Below, piece by piece: positions 36,601 to 46,631 of a stretch of 64,000 bases of DNA. Where the stretch lies: NCBI RefSeq assembly GCF_016908975.1, contig NZ_JAFBEX010000008.1, positions 186,001 to 250,000 of the forward strand. Direction: 5' to 3'. The notes under the pieces were generated by a model. The model was not told the DNA's origin. It saw only the letters and a list, made by a program, of their open reading frames with translations, and did not search any database. Each line of letters starts with the position of its first letter. Position 1 is the first letter of the stretch. Made by a program: the position numbers and the translations under genes. This stretch comes from Neobacillus cucumis. Lineage in GTDB: Bacteria > Bacillota > Bacilli > Bacillales > Cytobacillaceae.

Positions 36601-38221
36601 CGCTATGCCTCCTTCTTGGCATCTTAAATTTACCGATGATTCGGTCAATCTTATTTCCGAATAGACGAGTTGCCAGTCCGGACTTTAATCCTAAATAAAA
36701 ATAGATTGCTGCACCTACAAAGGCACTAATTAGGATAATGATAAGCGATTGAATTTTCGAACCTGGTGATAAGAATAACAGTAAAAATTTATAAATAATT
36801 TCCGTTCCCAGCCACATACATCCGGCAATAATCATGATTAATAAACTCCGTCTCCAAACAAATCGATATTGATAGCGGGAGAAATATTTAATGACTATTA
36901 AATTAATAATAATTGAGGCCAAATATCCAATAGCAGTTGCCAGTACCGCCCCTCTTGTTTCAAACATTTTTACGAGAGGAATATTAAGAGTTAGTTTAAC
37001 CAATAGACCAAACAGTAAGCTTAAGATTGTATAACGCTGTTCATTAATTCCTTGCATGATCGCAGCTGTTACCGAATAAAGAGAAAAAAGAATGGCAACG
37101 GGCGCGTAAGCACTTAATACCTGCGTGCCAAGAGCATCATGTTCATAAAAAATTGTATAGACAGGCTCAGCTAACAATGATAACCCAATCGCGGCTGGTA
37201 AGGTTAAAAATAGTAATACTTGAAAGGTTTGATTTAATTGATTCGTTAAATTTTCCCGATCATTCTCAACAAATGCCTTGGTAATGCTTGGCACCAGTGT
37301 TAATGAAAAAGCGGTTGCCAAGGAAACAGGAATGATGACAATCTTTTGCGCCTCAAAGTTCAAGATCCCAAAAGCAGTATCAGCCAGTTTCTTTGAAGTT
37401 CCCATTTCCACCAAAGCCTTTGTAAGCGTAAATTGATCAATAAGCTGAAATAATGGGTTCGCGATTCCTACAAAAACAAAGGGTGCGGCATAAATAAAGA
37501 TTTCTTTATAAATTTCTTTTAGTGAAACCTGTACTGTACCTTTATCTGACTCTAAAAGCTCATTTAAATATTTTTTCCGTTTATACCAGTACCAAAATAG
37601 GACGGCAAGCCCTCCTATAGCTCCCACGAAAGCAGCAAAAGTGGCTACACTTACAGCCGTTACCATAGAACCGTTTAAATATTTGAGAACTACATAGGCC
37701 CCTATAATCGTGAATAGGATCCTGACGATTTGTTCGACTACTTGCGACGAGGCAGACGGTCCCATGGATTGATGCCCCTGGAAGTACCCTCTAATTAAAC
37801 TCATAAAGGGCACGAGGATTAAGGCATAACTAACTGCCCGCATCACTTGAATCACATCATCCAATTGACCATTCCCAGGATTACTCATCTCTGACAAAAT
37901 CGGAGCAGCAAAATACATAATTAAAAACGCGCCAAATCCAGTTAAAGACATTACCACTAACCCGGATTTGAACAATTTCCTACCTACGGCATATTCTTCC
38001 AGTGCATTATATTTGGCAATAAACTTGGATACCGCCAATGGTACTCCTGCCGTTGCGATACTTATAAATATCGTGTAAGGGACATACCCGTATGAATAAA
38101 GCTGTGTCCCTTGTTTTCCAACTATTTGATAAAATGGTATGACATAAACAAGACCTATTACTTTCGAAAGTATGGTTCCTAACGTTAAGATAAACGTTCC
38201 TCTTAAAAGCTTTGATTGCAT
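36590..38221 (-). CDS. murJ: Lipid II flippase MurJ (YtgP)
   Basis: A 543-residue polytopic membrane protein of the MOP exporter superfamily with about 14 hydrophobic segments. It begins KLLRGTFILTLGTILSKVIGLVYVIPF, typical of Bacillus YtgP, which is one of two lipid II flippases in B. subtilis. It moves the peptidoglycan precursor across the membrane. Good site GGAAGGG before the ATG. It overlaps ytzG by 11 bases, so the two genes form an operon. Confidence 0.92.
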   Translation of the reverse strand: MQSKLLRGTFILTLGTILSKVIGLVYVIPFYQIVGKQGTQLYSYGYVPYTIFISIATAGVPLAVSKFIAKYNALEEYAVGRKLFKSGLVVMSLTGFGAFLIMYFAAPILSEMSNPGNGQLDDVIQVMRAVSYALILVPFMSLIRGYFQGHQSMGPSASSQVVEQIVRILFTIIGAYVVLKYLNGSMVTAVSVATFAAFVGAIGGLAVLFWYWYKRKKYLNELLESDKGTVQVSLKEIYKEIFIYAAPFVFVGIANPLFQLIDQFTLTKALVEMGTSKKLADTAFGILNFEAQKIVIIPVSLATAFSLTLVPSITKAFVENDRENLTNQLNQTFQVLLFLTLPAAIGLSLLAEPVYTIFYEHDALGTQVLSAYAPVAILFSLYSVTAAIMQGINEQRYTILSLLFGLLVKLTLNIPLVKMFETRGAVLATAIGYLASIIINLIVIKYFSRYQYRFVWRRSLLIMIIAGCMWLGTEIIYKFLLLFLSPGSKIQSLIIILISAFVGAAIYFYLGLKSGLATRLFGNKIDRIIGKFKMPRRRHSVEN

Positions 38222-38424
38222 ATAATCCCTTCCTACCCGAAAGATACGTTCGTTCTTTCACAAAGAATAATCGACTTTTTTTGCGCACTATTAGTAGTTT
38301 ACAACTTCTTTTCCTTCGATGCTACTCACAACCGTGTTATTTCACTTAAAAAAATGGCTAACTTCGTTTTTTTTTCACAAGTTTTGTTTATAATGAAGTG
38401 ACTACATAAAAGTTGGTGGAAAAA

Positions 38425-39699
38425 ATGGATTATGATGTAATCGTGATTGGCGGCGGTCCTTCCGGATTAATGGCGGCAATTGCGGCCGGTGAAAAAGGGG
38501 CACGGGTTCTCTTAATCGATAAAGGAGACAAATTGGGCCGAAAGCTTGCTATTTCCGGCGGTGGGCGCTGCAATGTAACCAATCGGCTCCCCGTTGAGGA
38601 AATCATTAAGCATATACCAGGCAATGGAAAATTTTTATATAGCGCTTTTTCTATTTTCAGTAATGAAGATATTATACGCTTTTTCGAGAAGCTGGGAATT
38701 GACCTAAAAGAAGAAGATCATGGAAGGATGTTTCCTGTCAGCAATAATGCTCAATCAGTGGTTGATGCACTTTTACAACAACTAGAGAAGCTTCGTGTAA
38801 GAGTCTTCAAGAATAGTCCTGTGGCAGATGTCCTCTATGAAAATGGACATGTTGCTGGAGTGCTGCTTAAAGATGGGCAGAAACTAGCAACTCAATCGGT
38901 TGTCATTGCGGTAGGCGGAAAATCAGTCCCGCAGACAGGCTCAACTGGTGATGGATATGCCTGGGCCGAAAAAGCAGGACATACCATTACAGAATTGTTT
39001 CCGACAGAGGTGCCTGTCACCTCAACTGAACCATTTATCAAAAAGAAAACTCTCCAAGGATTATCATTAAGGGATATTCAATTAAGTGTATTAAATCCAA
39101 AGGGAAAACCACTGGTTTCACACCGAATGGACATGCTGTTTACCCATTTTGGCGTCAGCGGTCCGGCGGTCTTGCGCTGCAGTCAATTTGTCGTAAAAGC
39201 AATGAAGAAATGGAATTTAAAAGAAGTAACCATGAGCCTTGATGCCATTCCTGATCGAAAAGAAGAAGAAGTTTTTCAAGAAATCATAAAAATGGTCAAA
39301 GGTGAACCTAAAAAAAGTATTAAAAATACGTTAAAGGGACTGGTTCCTGAACGTTATCTATTATTTCTACTAGAGATTCATCATATCGATCCATCCGAGC
39401 AAGGTGGCACCATATCCAATGAAAAAATCCGTGCTTTTGTTAAGGGCTGCAAACAATTTCAGTTCAAAGTGAACGGCACTCTTCCACTGGAGAAAGCATT
39501 TGTGACTGGCGGAGGAATTACCGTTAAAGAGATCGAACCGCAGACCATGGCCTCAAAATTAATGGACGGTCTATATTTTTGTGGAGAAATCCTTGATATC
39601 CATGGTTACACGGGCGGCTATAATATTACTTCTGCCTTAGTAACCGGCAGGTTAGCAGGGACTAATGCTGCAAAATCAGTAAAAACTAAAAGGGCGTGA
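38425..39699 (+). CDS. ytfP: YtfP, HI0933-family FAD-dependent flavoprotein
   Basis: A 424-residue flavoprotein with an N-terminal Rossmann dinucleotide motif ([17 protein letters not shown]), the family signature [16 protein letters not shown] and a late [15 protein letters not shown]. The oxidoreductase substrate is unknown. The ATG at 38425 follows GTTGGTGG; a GTG four codons upstream is possible. It is divergent from murJ. Confidence 0.9.
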   Translation: MDYDVIVIGGGPSGLMAAIAAGEKGARVLLIDKGDKLGRKLAISGGGRCNVTNRLPVEEIIKHIPGNGKFLYSAFSIFSNEDIIRFFEKLGIDLKEEDHGRMFPVSNNAQSVVDALLQQLEKLRVRVFKNSPVADVLYENGHVAGVLLKDGQKLATQSVVIAVGGKSVPQTGSTGDGYAWAEKAGHTITELFPTEVPVTSTEPFIKKKTLQGLSLRDIQLSVLNPKGKPLVSHRMDMLFTHFGVSGPAVLRCSQFVVKAMKKWNLKEVTMSLDAIPDRKEEEVFQEIIKMVKGEPKKSIKNTLKGLVPERYLLFLLEIHHIDPSEQGGTISNEKIRAFVKGCKQFQFKVNGTLPLEKAFVTGGGITVKEIEPQTMASKLMDGLYFCGEILDIHGYTGGYNITSALVTGRLAGTNAAKSVKTKRA

Positions 39700-39715
39700 T
39701 GTTTTTATCACGCCC
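39692..39715. terminator. Terminator between ytfP and cse60
   Basis: GGGCGTGAT / ATCACGCCC stem; the T run (TTTTAGTTTTT) is on the minus-strand side, so it serves mainly cse60. Confidence 0.75.
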
Positions 39716-39893
39716 GATAAATAATCATCGCAGAAAAGCAATATATCTGCTCTTCTTCTTCTTCCTCTGTCATGGCTGCCACATTGTACTTAATATCGAC
39801 CAAGCTTTCCTCGTCAATTCCTTTTAAAAATCCGTTCATTTCCTTTTCTAGATCTTTTTCATGTTCCCTGTCAAATAACTTTACTTTAATCAT
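39708..39893 (-). CDS. cse60: Cse60-like sporulation protein
   Basis: A 61-residue acidic protein that begins MIKVKLFDREHEKDLEKEMN, has a run of Glu (TEEEEEEQ) and ends CFSAMIIYRA. It matches the Cse60/YteV family, expressed in the mother cell under sigma-E in B. subtilis; function unknown. ATG at 39893 after GAGGGAGAG. I could not find a clear sigma-E promoter upstream. Confidence 0.82.
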   Translation of the reverse strand: MIKVKLFDREHEKDLEKEMNGFLKGIDEESLVDIKYNVAAMTEEEEEEQIYCFSAMIIYRA

Positions 39894-40032
39894 CTAACTC
39901 TCCCTCTCTTTTTTTCTACTATTATTCACACTTTTTCAGAATTTTAAAAATAAGCAACAAAAAAAGTTAAGGATATTTTAAGTTTCAACTTGTAAACTCT
40001 CTCTGTGGGACAATTTGAAGGGAGCATTTCAA

Positions 40033-40437
40033 ATGGATACTAAACAAAAAATTTCCTGGGGCGTTAGCTTTGGCAGCTTGGCTTTAGTTGCAGGAATGGT
40101 CTCCTATCTCGGATTATCAAACAACGGTAATCAAAACAATCAAGTTGCCGTTAACCAAGGGCAACAAACAAATAATAATACAAATCAGCAGCAACAAAGT
40201 GGCGTAAATCAACAACAGGGACAAGATCAGCAATCAGGACAAACGTCTGATAGTAGTTCCTGGAGCGGAGATAGTACATCAGAGTTTGATCAAAGCCAAC
40301 AAGATCCAAATGATTCTTTGGACAATAGTGGACAAGACTCTAGCACAGATGATCAACAACAGGCTCCATTTTCAAATGGCGCCGATTCATTTTCTGGTCA
40401 TCATCATGGCTTCGATACAACGACAGGTGGGACATGA
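40033..40437 (+). CDS. Membrane-anchored or secreted Gln/Asn/Ser-rich protein, unknown
   Basis: A 134-residue protein with one hydrophobic segment (about residues 8-28, WGVSFGSLALVAGMVSYLGL) followed by a low-complexity region made of Gln, Asn, Ser, Asp and Gly, and a FSGHHHGFDTTTGG end. No domain recognised. The ATG at 40033 follows AAGGGAGCATTTC. The stop codon TGA lies in the left end of the dispersed element at 40435-40717. The original C-terminus may therefore have been altered by the insertion. Confidence 0.7.
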   Translation: MDTKQKISWGVSFGSLALVAGMVSYLGLSNNGNQNNQVAVNQGQQTNNNTNQQQQSGVNQQQGQDQQSGQTSDSSSWSGDSTSEFDQSQQDPNDSLDNSGQDSSTDDQQQAPFSNGADSFSGHHHGFDTTTGGT

Positions 40438-40717
40438 TAAGAAAAGCGCAGGGCGCCCGCTTATCGGCGACAAGCACAAGCCAATCCGGCCGAAAGGTTG
40501 TTCTTTAACCTTTTGGACGGATTGATCAAAATGTGGAGGCGACTGTTCTGGGACTCTAGGCTAAGACGTACCCTGTAAGAAGGCGTTTTTTGCCTTCTTC
40601 AGGGGGTGGCTTAGGCTTCGAGTCCCAAGGAGACGCAACTGGATAAGCTTGTGATTCGAGCCGATGGCGCCCGGAGCTGGACAATTCTCGAAGTCAAAAA
40701 TTTTTACCTTCTTATCT
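40435..40717. repeat. AGATAAGAA-type dispersed element, 283 bp, possibly nested
   Basis: Ends TGATAAGAA (40435-40443) and TTCTTATCT (40709-40717). Inside are GCGCAGGGCGCC, a hairpin around GGCCGAAAGGTTGTTC, a second hairpin CCTGTAAGAAGGCG / GCCTTCTTCAGG, and the GGCGCCCGGAGCTGGACAATTC end block. The doubled internal hairpins suggest one element inserted in another. It fills the gap between the Gln-rich gene and ytwF. Confidence 0.85.
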
Positions 40718-40749
40718 TAAAAAAAACCGATTCCAATCTGGAATCGGTT
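40717..40749 (-). terminator. ytwF terminator
   Basis: AACCGATTCCA / TGGAATCGGTT 11-bp stem followed by a T run on the minus strand. Confidence 0.85.
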
Positions 40750-41062
40750 ATTCTGTGTATTCTGTTTCACCTGTCCAAGCAAGCATTCCGCCAATCATAT
40801 TGCGGACCTTGTAACCTTGTTCTTGAAGATAATAGCATACATTCCCGCTTCGGTGGCTCGAGCGGCAAATAAAAATATATTCCTTGTCTTTATCAAAGTA
40901 ATCAAGATTACCAGGAATATCCCCCATACGAATATGCTTGGCCCCCGGAATCATCCCAAAAACAACTTCCTCATCTTCTCGTACATCTACAAGCTCTAGC
41001 TCTTCCCCCGCTTTGAGCTTTTTTTGTAACTCTTCTGGTGTAATGATTTTAATTTCTTCCAT
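40748..41062 (-). CDS. ytwF: YtwF, rhodanese-domain protein
   Basis: A 104-residue single rhodanese domain with the active-site loop CRSSHRS (Cys66), a thiosulfate or persulfide sulfurtransferase by family. LVDVREDEE and IPGAKHI are the usual earlier motifs. The ATG at 41062 has AAAGGG nine bases upstream; a longer frame is not supported. Confidence 0.9.
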   Translation of the reverse strand: MEEIKIITPEELQKKLKAGEELELVDVREDEEVVFGMIPGAKHIRMGDIPGNLDYFDKDKEYIFICRSSHRSGNVCYYLQEQGYKVRNMIGGMLAWTGETEYTE

Positions 41063-41080
41063 CCCATTCATCCCTTTCAG

Positions 41081-41113
41081 AAAAACAACATCCTCCATCT
41101 TATAGGAGGATGT
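41081..41113 (-). terminator. leuS terminator
   Basis: AACATCCTCC / GGAGGATGTT stem followed by GTTTTT on the minus strand. Confidence 0.8.
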
Positions 41114-41130
41114 TCAGTTTTGCTACTCGA

Positions 41131-43548
41131 TTAATTCGCCACGATATTGACCAATTTACCAGGTACGGTAATCACTTTGCGAATTGTCTTACCTTCGATT
41201 TGTTCCTTGACACGGTCATCGTCCATCGCAATTCCTTCTAATGCCTCTTTGGTTGCATCTGTTGGAACCTTTAATTTCGTTTTAACCTTGCCATTTACTT
41301 GAATCACAATCTCAATTTCGTCATCCACTAATTTCGCCTCATCATATGCAGGCCATGCTTCATATGAGATTGTTCCGCTATGTCCTAGTTTTTCCCAAAG
41401 CTCTTCAGCGATATGCGGACAAACAGGAGCAAGTAATTTTACAAAGCCTTCGATATAATCCTTTGGAAGAACAGTTGCTTTGTAGGCTTCATTGATAAAT
41501 ACCATCATTTGAGAAATAGCGGTATTAAATCTTAAACCTTCATAATCCTCTGTCACTTTTTTCACGGTTTGATGATACACTTTTTCTAAATTAGAAGCTT
41601 CTTCATTTGGCTGGATTTTCGGGTTTAATTCACCGTTTTCCTCAACAAGTAGACGCCAAATCCGATCTAAGAAACGTCGGGATCCATCTAAGCCGTTTGT
41701 TGACCAAGCAATAGAAGCATCAAGCGGTCCCATAAACATTTCGTATAAACGAAGGGTATCGGCCCCATGGCTTTCGATAATATCATCAGGATTAACCACA
41801 TTTCCTTTTGATTTACTCATCTTTTCATTGCCTTCCCCTAAAATCATTCCTTGGTTGAAAAGCTTTTGGAATGGTTCTTTGGTTGGCACCACACCGATGT
41901 CATATAAGAATTTATGCCAGAAGCGTGCATATAGCAGGTGAAGAACAGCGTGTTCGGCACCGCCAATGTAAATATCAACTGGGAGCCAATGATTTAATTT
42001 TTCTTGTGACGCTAATTCTTGATCATTTCTTGGATCAATGTAACGTAAATAATACCAGCAGCTTCCTGCCCATTGCGGCATCGTATTCGTTTCGCGACGG
42101 CCTTTTTTACCTGTTATTGGATCTACAACATTAACCCAGTCCTCAATATTGGCAAGTGGAGACTCACCGGTTCCAGAAGGTTTGATATCCGTTGTTTTTG
42201 GTAAAGTCAATGGCAGCTGGTCTTCTGGAACGGCTGTCATCGTGCCATCTTCCCAATGAATAATTGGGATTGGCTCGCCCCAATAACGCTGGCGGCTGAA
42301 TAACCAGTCGCGTAAACGGAAGGTTACCTTTTTCGTACCGATCCCTTTTTCTTCTAACCAAGCTATCATTTTTGAAATCGCATCTTCTTTATTTAAACCA
42401 TTTAAGAACTCGGAATTGATGTGCTCACCATCACCAGTATAGGCTTCTTTCTCTACATCACCGCCAGCCACAACCGGCTTAATTGGTAAGTTGAAGACCT
42501 TCGCAAATTCCCAGTCACGCTCATCGTGGGCAGGGACGGCCATAATCGCACCTGTTCCATAGCTGACTAATACATAGTCCGCGATCCAGATTGGCATTTT
42601 TTCGCCATTTACAGGATTAATCGCATAGGCACCGGTAAATACACCTGTTTTCTCTTTTGCTAAATCCGTACGTTCTAAGTCGCTCTTCAATTTCACTTTT
42701 TCTAAATAAGCATCAACAGCGGCACGCTGCTCATTCGTCGTGATTTTATCCACAAAGGCATGCTCAGGAGCCAGCACTGTATAAGTGGCGCCAAATAAGG
42801 TATCTGGACGAGTTGTAAACACGGTAAAAGTTTCTTCATGGCCATCAATCTTGAAAGTGACTTCGGCACCTTCTGATCGGCCAATCCAGTTGCGCTGCAT
42901 TTCTTTTAGGCTTTCCGGCCAATCTAATTCTTCAAGGTCTTCTAATAAACGATCGCCGTAAGCTGTAATTTTTAACATCCATTGCTTCATTGGCCGGCGT
43001 TCGACTGGATGTCCGCCGCGTTCACTTTTTCCATCAATTACTTCTTCATTGGCTAAAACGGTTCCAAGTGCCGGACACCAGTTCACAGCCACTTCATCAA
43101 TATAGGCTAAGCCTTTTTCCCATAGCTTTAAGAAAATCCACTGTGTCCATTTGTAATAGTCAGGATCTGTCGTGTTTACTTCGCGATCCCAATCATAGGA
43201 AAAACCAAGTGATTTAATTTGTCTACGGAATGTATTAATATTCTTTTCCGTGAATTCAGCAGGGTCGTTCCCTGTATCTAATGCATATTGTTCTGCAGGT
43301 AAGCCAAAGGCATCCCAGCCCATTGGATGAAGGACATTATATCCCTGCATCCTTTTTAATCGTGAAAGAATATCGGTTGCGGTATAGCCTTCCGGGTGCC
43401 CTACATGAAGCCCTGCACCGGATGGATATGGAAACATATCTAAAGCATAAAATTTCCTTTTATCATATTCTTCGCTCGTTTTGAACGTTTTTTCCTGTTC
43501 CCATGTTTTTTGCCACTTCTTCTCGGTCTGTTGATGATTAAAGCTCAT
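41131..43548 (-). CDS. leuS: Leucyl-tRNA synthetase
   Basis: An 805-residue class I synthetase. HVGH at 48-51 ([10 protein letters not shown]) and K576-M-S-K-S580 are the signature motifs. The CP1 editing domain is present between them ([19 protein letters not shown]). The frame runs 33 codons upstream through the T-box terminator, but the ATG at 43548 with AGGAGGAACATCG is the real start. Transcription is under the leucine T-box at 43568-43826. Confidence 0.97.
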   Translation of the reverse strand: MSFNHQQTEKKWQKTWEQEKTFKTSEEYDKRKFYALDMFPYPSGAGLHVGHPEGYTATDILSRLKRMQGYNVLHPMGWDAFGLPAEQYALDTGNDPAEFTEKNINTFRRQIKSLGFSYDWDREVNTTDPDYYKWTQWIFLKLWEKGLAYIDEVAVNWCPALGTVLANEEVIDGKSERGGHPVERRPMKQWMLKITAYGDRLLEDLEELDWPESLKEMQRNWIGRSEGAEVTFKIDGHEETFTVFTTRPDTLFGATYTVLAPEHAFVDKITTNEQRAAVDAYLEKVKLKSDLERTDLAKEKTGVFTGAYAINPVNGEKMPIWIADYVLVSYGTGAIMAVPAHDERDWEFAKVFNLPIKPVVAGGDVEKEAYTGDGEHINSEFLNGLNKEDAISKMIAWLEEKGIGTKKVTFRLRDWLFSRQRYWGEPIPIIHWEDGTMTAVPEDQLPLTLPKTTDIKPSGTGESPLANIEDWVNVVDPITGKKGRRETNTMPQWAGSCWYYLRYIDPRNDQELASQEKLNHWLPVDIYIGGAEHAVLHLLYARFWHKFLYDIGVVPTKEPFQKLFNQGMILGEGNEKMSKSKGNVVNPDDIIESHGADTLRLYEMFMGPLDASIAWSTNGLDGSRRFLDRIWRLLVEENGELNPKIQPNEEASNLEKVYHQTVKKVTEDYEGLRFNTAISQMMVFINEAYKATVLPKDYIEGFVKLLAPVCPHIAEELWEKLGHSGTISYEAWPAYDEAKLVDDEIEIVIQVNGKVKTKLKVPTDATKEALEGIAMDDDRVKEQIEGKTIRKVITVPGKLVNIVAN

Positions 43549-43567
43549 TTCGATGTTCCTCCTATTG

Positions 43568-43826
43568 AAAAATAAAAAACCCCTCATCCCAAAAGGGACG
43601 AGAGGATTGTATGTATCTTCCCGCGGTACCACCCACATTAGTGCCAAAGCACTCGCTTCATTATCCTTAACGCGGTAAACGGCAGATATTACTTTGGTTC
43701 ATATCTGCAACTCAAAGGCGAGTTCATGATGTACTCGGTTGACTTTCACCAGCCGTCAACTCTCTATGTTTCGAGTAAAATTCACTACTACTCCTGATCA
43801 CTGTTTTTTTAGTATAAAAGTATTAC
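43568..43826 (-). promoter_or_regulatory. Leucine T-box leader of leuS
   Basis: T-box GGTGGTACCGCGGG at about 43621-43634 (minus strand), terminator stem CCTCTCGTCCC / GGGATGAGGGG with TTTTTT at 43569-43604, and Stem I with AGAGAGTTGACGG and CTGGTGAAAGTCAAC. The specifier region ends ATGAACTC, with CTC coding Leu. Confidence 0.93.
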
Positions 43827-43830
43827 GGTT

Positions 43831-43859
43831 ATTGTATTAAATTTTCTCTCACTATGCAA
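43831..43859 (-). promoter_or_regulatory. Sigma-A promoter of the leuS leader
   Basis: TTGCAT (43854-43859) and TACAAT (43831-43836) on the minus strand, 17-bp spacing. Confidence 0.65.
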
Positions 43860-43911
43860 GCAAACAAATGCCTAAATTCAGGATTGACGAAGGATGTTTT
43901 TTTTATACCAT

Positions 43912-43946
43912 TAAAAAAGCAGCTGACGATTGAAGTCAACTGCTTT
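43912..43946 (-). terminator. cstA terminator
   Basis: AAAGCAGTTGAC / GTCAGCTGCTTT stem (one mismatch) followed by TTTTTT on the minus strand. Confidence 0.85.
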
Positions 43947-43951
43947 ACGAA

Positions 43952-45745
43952 TTAAGCCACTTTTGAACCAAAATGAAATCGAGGAGAATTCCACAATGTT
44001 GTCCATTTCTTAATGGCTGTCACCATAATAATAATTCCGAGTACTAACATAATAATCGAAAGAACACCATTTAAGACACTGTACCCTGCTGCAGCTGGAT
44101 TTAAGTAGACGTTTTTGACCATCCAATAGCCAGCATAATTAACCGTAACAAATAAATAGGCGAGCGGCACTAAACAAGTAAACATGTACCACCGTTTGTT
44201 CGCAATCTTTAGAATGACCGTTGCACCAATGATTAATCCAATAGAGGCCATTAACTGATTCGATACTCCAAATAGGGCCCAAACAGAGCCGATGTCTCCT
44301 GAGTAGAGCAGATACCCCCATATAAAGCAAGCTAATGCACTTGCAAAAATGGAACCTGGAAGCCAGTCTGTTTTTTTCAAAGGTTTATAGAATTCTCCAA
44401 AGAAATCTTGAATTAAATAACGAGCTACCCGTGTACCAGAGTCAATCGCCGTTAAAATAAAGACCGCCTCAAACATAATGACAAACTGGAAGAAGTAGGA
44501 TGATAATTTCGCAAACCACGGAATGGCTGTGAAGATATATGTCATACCAACTGCCAATGTTACTGCACCGCCAGTTCTTCCTTCCAAGTCAATTCCTATT
44601 TCCTGAGCTAGCTTTGGTAATTGATCAACGTGCATTCCCAATGTTTTGAACATTTCTGGAGTTGAGTTGATCGCAAAATAATCCGCAGGCTGAAGGGCCG
44701 TTGCGGCAATCAAGGCCATGATCCCTACGACACACTCTACTAACATCGCACCAAACCCAACTACCTTAATGTCTGACCAGCGATCTAGCATCTTTGGTGT
44801 GGTACCTGAACCAACAAAGGCATGAAATCCAGAAATGGCGCCACAGGCAATGGTAATCGAAATAAACGGCCATACTGGACCAGCAATCACAGGACCGCCG
44901 CCTTGTGTAAATTTAGTTAATGCAGGCATTTGAATCGTCGGATTAATAATAAATACTCCGATAATAAGGGCAATAAATACGCCAATTTTCATAAAACTGC
45001 TTAAATAATCACGAGGTGCAAGCAACAGCCATACGGGCAGCGCCGCTGCAAAGAAAGCATAGATGGGCAAAATAATAGCTAATGTTTTTGTATCTAAAGT
45101 GAGCAGGTCCCCTATCACTGTATCTTGAATGATGGGACCAACAAATACCCCCACCATAACAAGTATAAATCCGATTGTAGTAGTCATTTTTAAATTGCCT
45201 GTTTTCTTATAAAAGATTCCTACTCCCATCGCAATTGGGATGGTGATTCCTACCGAAAAGGTTCCCCATGGGTTATTCTCCAAAGCGTGTAATACGACCA
45301 TGGAAAGTCCAGCCATTGTAATCGTAATGATGAATAACATAGCAAGTCCAGTACAAAAACCTGCAACAGGACCTAACTCATCTTTTGCAACTTCCGATAA
45401 AGATTTCCCCTTCTTACGCATGGAAGCATAAAGTACCACGGCATCATGGACGGCACCGCCTATAACAGCTCCAATTAGAAGCCAAAGTAAACTTGGCAAA
45501 TAACCAAATTGTGCGGCCAGGATGGGTCCAACAAGTGGACCTGCTGCTGCGATTGCAGCAAAGTGGTGACCAAATGTCACCCATTTATTGGTTGGTACAT
45601 AGTCCTTTCCATCATTTAATTCGTGAGCCGGTGTCGGCTTAGAATCATCTAGCTTTAAGACCTTTACAGCCATGAAAGTCCCGTATAATCGGTAGGCAAT
45701 CATTAAGATGCAAATGGAGCCAATGACAACTGTAATCGCATTCAT
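43952..45745 (-). CDS. cstA: CstA-family carbon-starvation / pyruvate transporter
   Basis: A 597-residue polytopic membrane protein with about 15 hydrophobic segments. It carries the family motifs FGHHFAAIAAAGPLVGPILAAQ, GGAVHDA and SGFHAFVGSGTTPKML. E. coli members CstA and BtsT import pyruvate or peptides under carbon limitation. It lies directly downstream of, and co-directional with, lytS-lytT. Because a LytS-like sensor controls btsT in E. coli, CstA here is probably a target of LytT. The ATG follows GAGGGAGGATGG. Confidence 0.93.
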   Translation of the reverse strand: MNAITVVIGSICILMIAYRLYGTFMAVKVLKLDDSKPTPAHELNDGKDYVPTNKWVTFGHHFAAIAAAGPLVGPILAAQFGYLPSLLWLLIGAVIGGAVHDAVVLYASMRKKGKSLSEVAKDELGPVAGFCTGLAMLFIITITMAGLSMVVLHALENNPWGTFSVGITIPIAMGVGIFYKKTGNLKMTTTIGFILVMVGVFVGPIIQDTVIGDLLTLDTKTLAIILPIYAFFAAALPVWLLLAPRDYLSSFMKIGVFIALIIGVFIINPTIQMPALTKFTQGGGPVIAGPVWPFISITIACGAISGFHAFVGSGTTPKMLDRWSDIKVVGFGAMLVECVVGIMALIAATALQPADYFAINSTPEMFKTLGMHVDQLPKLAQEIGIDLEGRTGGAVTLAVGMTYIFTAIPWFAKLSSYFFQFVIMFEAVFILTAIDSGTRVARYLIQDFFGEFYKPLKKTDWLPGSIFASALACFIWGYLLYSGDIGSVWALFGVSNQLMASIGLIIGATVILKIANKRWYMFTCLVPLAYLFVTVNYAGYWMVKNVYLNPAAAGYSVLNGVLSIIMLVLGIIIMVTAIKKWTTLWNSPRFHFGSKVA

Positions 45746-45873
45746 TTTCTTCCATCCTCCCTCAAAAATAATAGCTTATCTTAATAATATTAAATGAAAA
45801 CAATAACATGTGTTTTTCAAGATAAGTTGCGGTATTTTGGAGCTGAAAGACATAAATTTAAAATTGAAATACA

Positions 45874-45907
45874 AAAAACAGCTGTTAAAATCCAAGCAGC
45901 TGTTTTA
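45874..45907 (-). terminator. lytT terminator
   Basis: AAAACAGCTG / CAGCTGTTTT stem overlapping the end of lytT, followed by TTTTTTG on the minus strand, between lytT and cstA. Confidence 0.85.
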
Positions 45908-46631
45908 AATCTTTTGTGTAGGTTCTGCTGACTGGAACCTTATCACCGGATTTCATAATTAAGTTGTATGTAGAATTAAACCATGGTTCAATCTCTATGA
46001 TGGCATCAATATTGACTAAAAAAGCACGATGAACACGAACAATCGGGGCGGTTTGAAGCTTTCGTTCGAATGTAATCAACGGTTCATAGACCCAATACTT
46101 TTGCCGTTCAGTGGCGATAACCGTTTTTCCATCCTGTGTTCCAACATAAAAAATATCGTTTGTATTGACTAACACTATTTTTTCATCGATTGAAACAGCT
46201 AGTTTTTCAGATCGCTCATTTTGAAACGAATGCGGCCTAGATGAAAGAGGGATATTCTGTTCTTTACTGCCCGCCAGCTTATAAAGCTTATCAATCGTTT
46301 GTTGAATTCTTTTTTCATCGATTGGTTTTAATAGATAATCAACAGCATTTAGTTCAAAAGCTTTAAGAGCATATTCGTCAAAAGCAGTTGCAAACACAAT
46401 TAATGGAGGATAGTCTAACTGATTTAATTGACTTGCTATTTCAATACCAGTTTGATCTTCAAGCTGGATATCTAAAAAAATCACATCAATATCAAGGTTT
46501 TTCAATTTTTCTAAGGCCGTTTCGACACAATCAGCTTCTCCTGCAATTTCCACCTGCTTACTGCGTTTAAGCAGATAGGAAAGCTCATCCCTTGCAAGCG
46601 GTTCGTCATCCACGATAAATGCTTTTAACAC
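45885..46631 (-). CDS. lytT: LytT response regulator (LytTR DNA-binding domain)
   Basis: A 248-residue regulator: a receiver domain with phospho-acceptor Asp54 (VIFLDIQL), acidic pocket VDDEP and Lys in LLKPID, then a LytTR domain from about residue 143 (VHRAFLVNIDAI, SGDKVPVSRTYTKDLK). It starts with GTG at 46631 behind GGGGGGAAG and overlaps lytS by 26 bases. It is expected to activate transport genes in response to LytS; cstA is the nearest candidate target. Confidence 0.94.
   Translation of the reverse strand: MLKAFIVDDEPLARDELSYLLKRSKQVEIAGEADCVETALEKLKNLDIDVIFLDIQLEDQTGIEIASQLNQLDYPPLIVFATAFDEYALKAFELNAVDYLLKPIDEKRIQQTIDKLYKLAGSKEQNIPLSSRPHSFQNERSEKLAVSIDEKIVLVNTNDIFYVGTQDGKTVIATERQKYWVYEPLITFERKLQTAPIVRVHRAFLVNIDAIIEIEPWFNSTYNLIMKSGDKVPVSRTYTKDLKQLLGF

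Noticed and set aside
45795..45808. cre site upstream of cstA (TGAAAACAATAACA)
   Set aside because: It matches 12 of 14 consensus positions but lacks the central CG that CcpA requires.
45746..45884. LytTR direct repeats upstream of cstA
   Set aside because: No pair of motifs matched the LytTR consensus well enough by eye; a matrix search would be needed.
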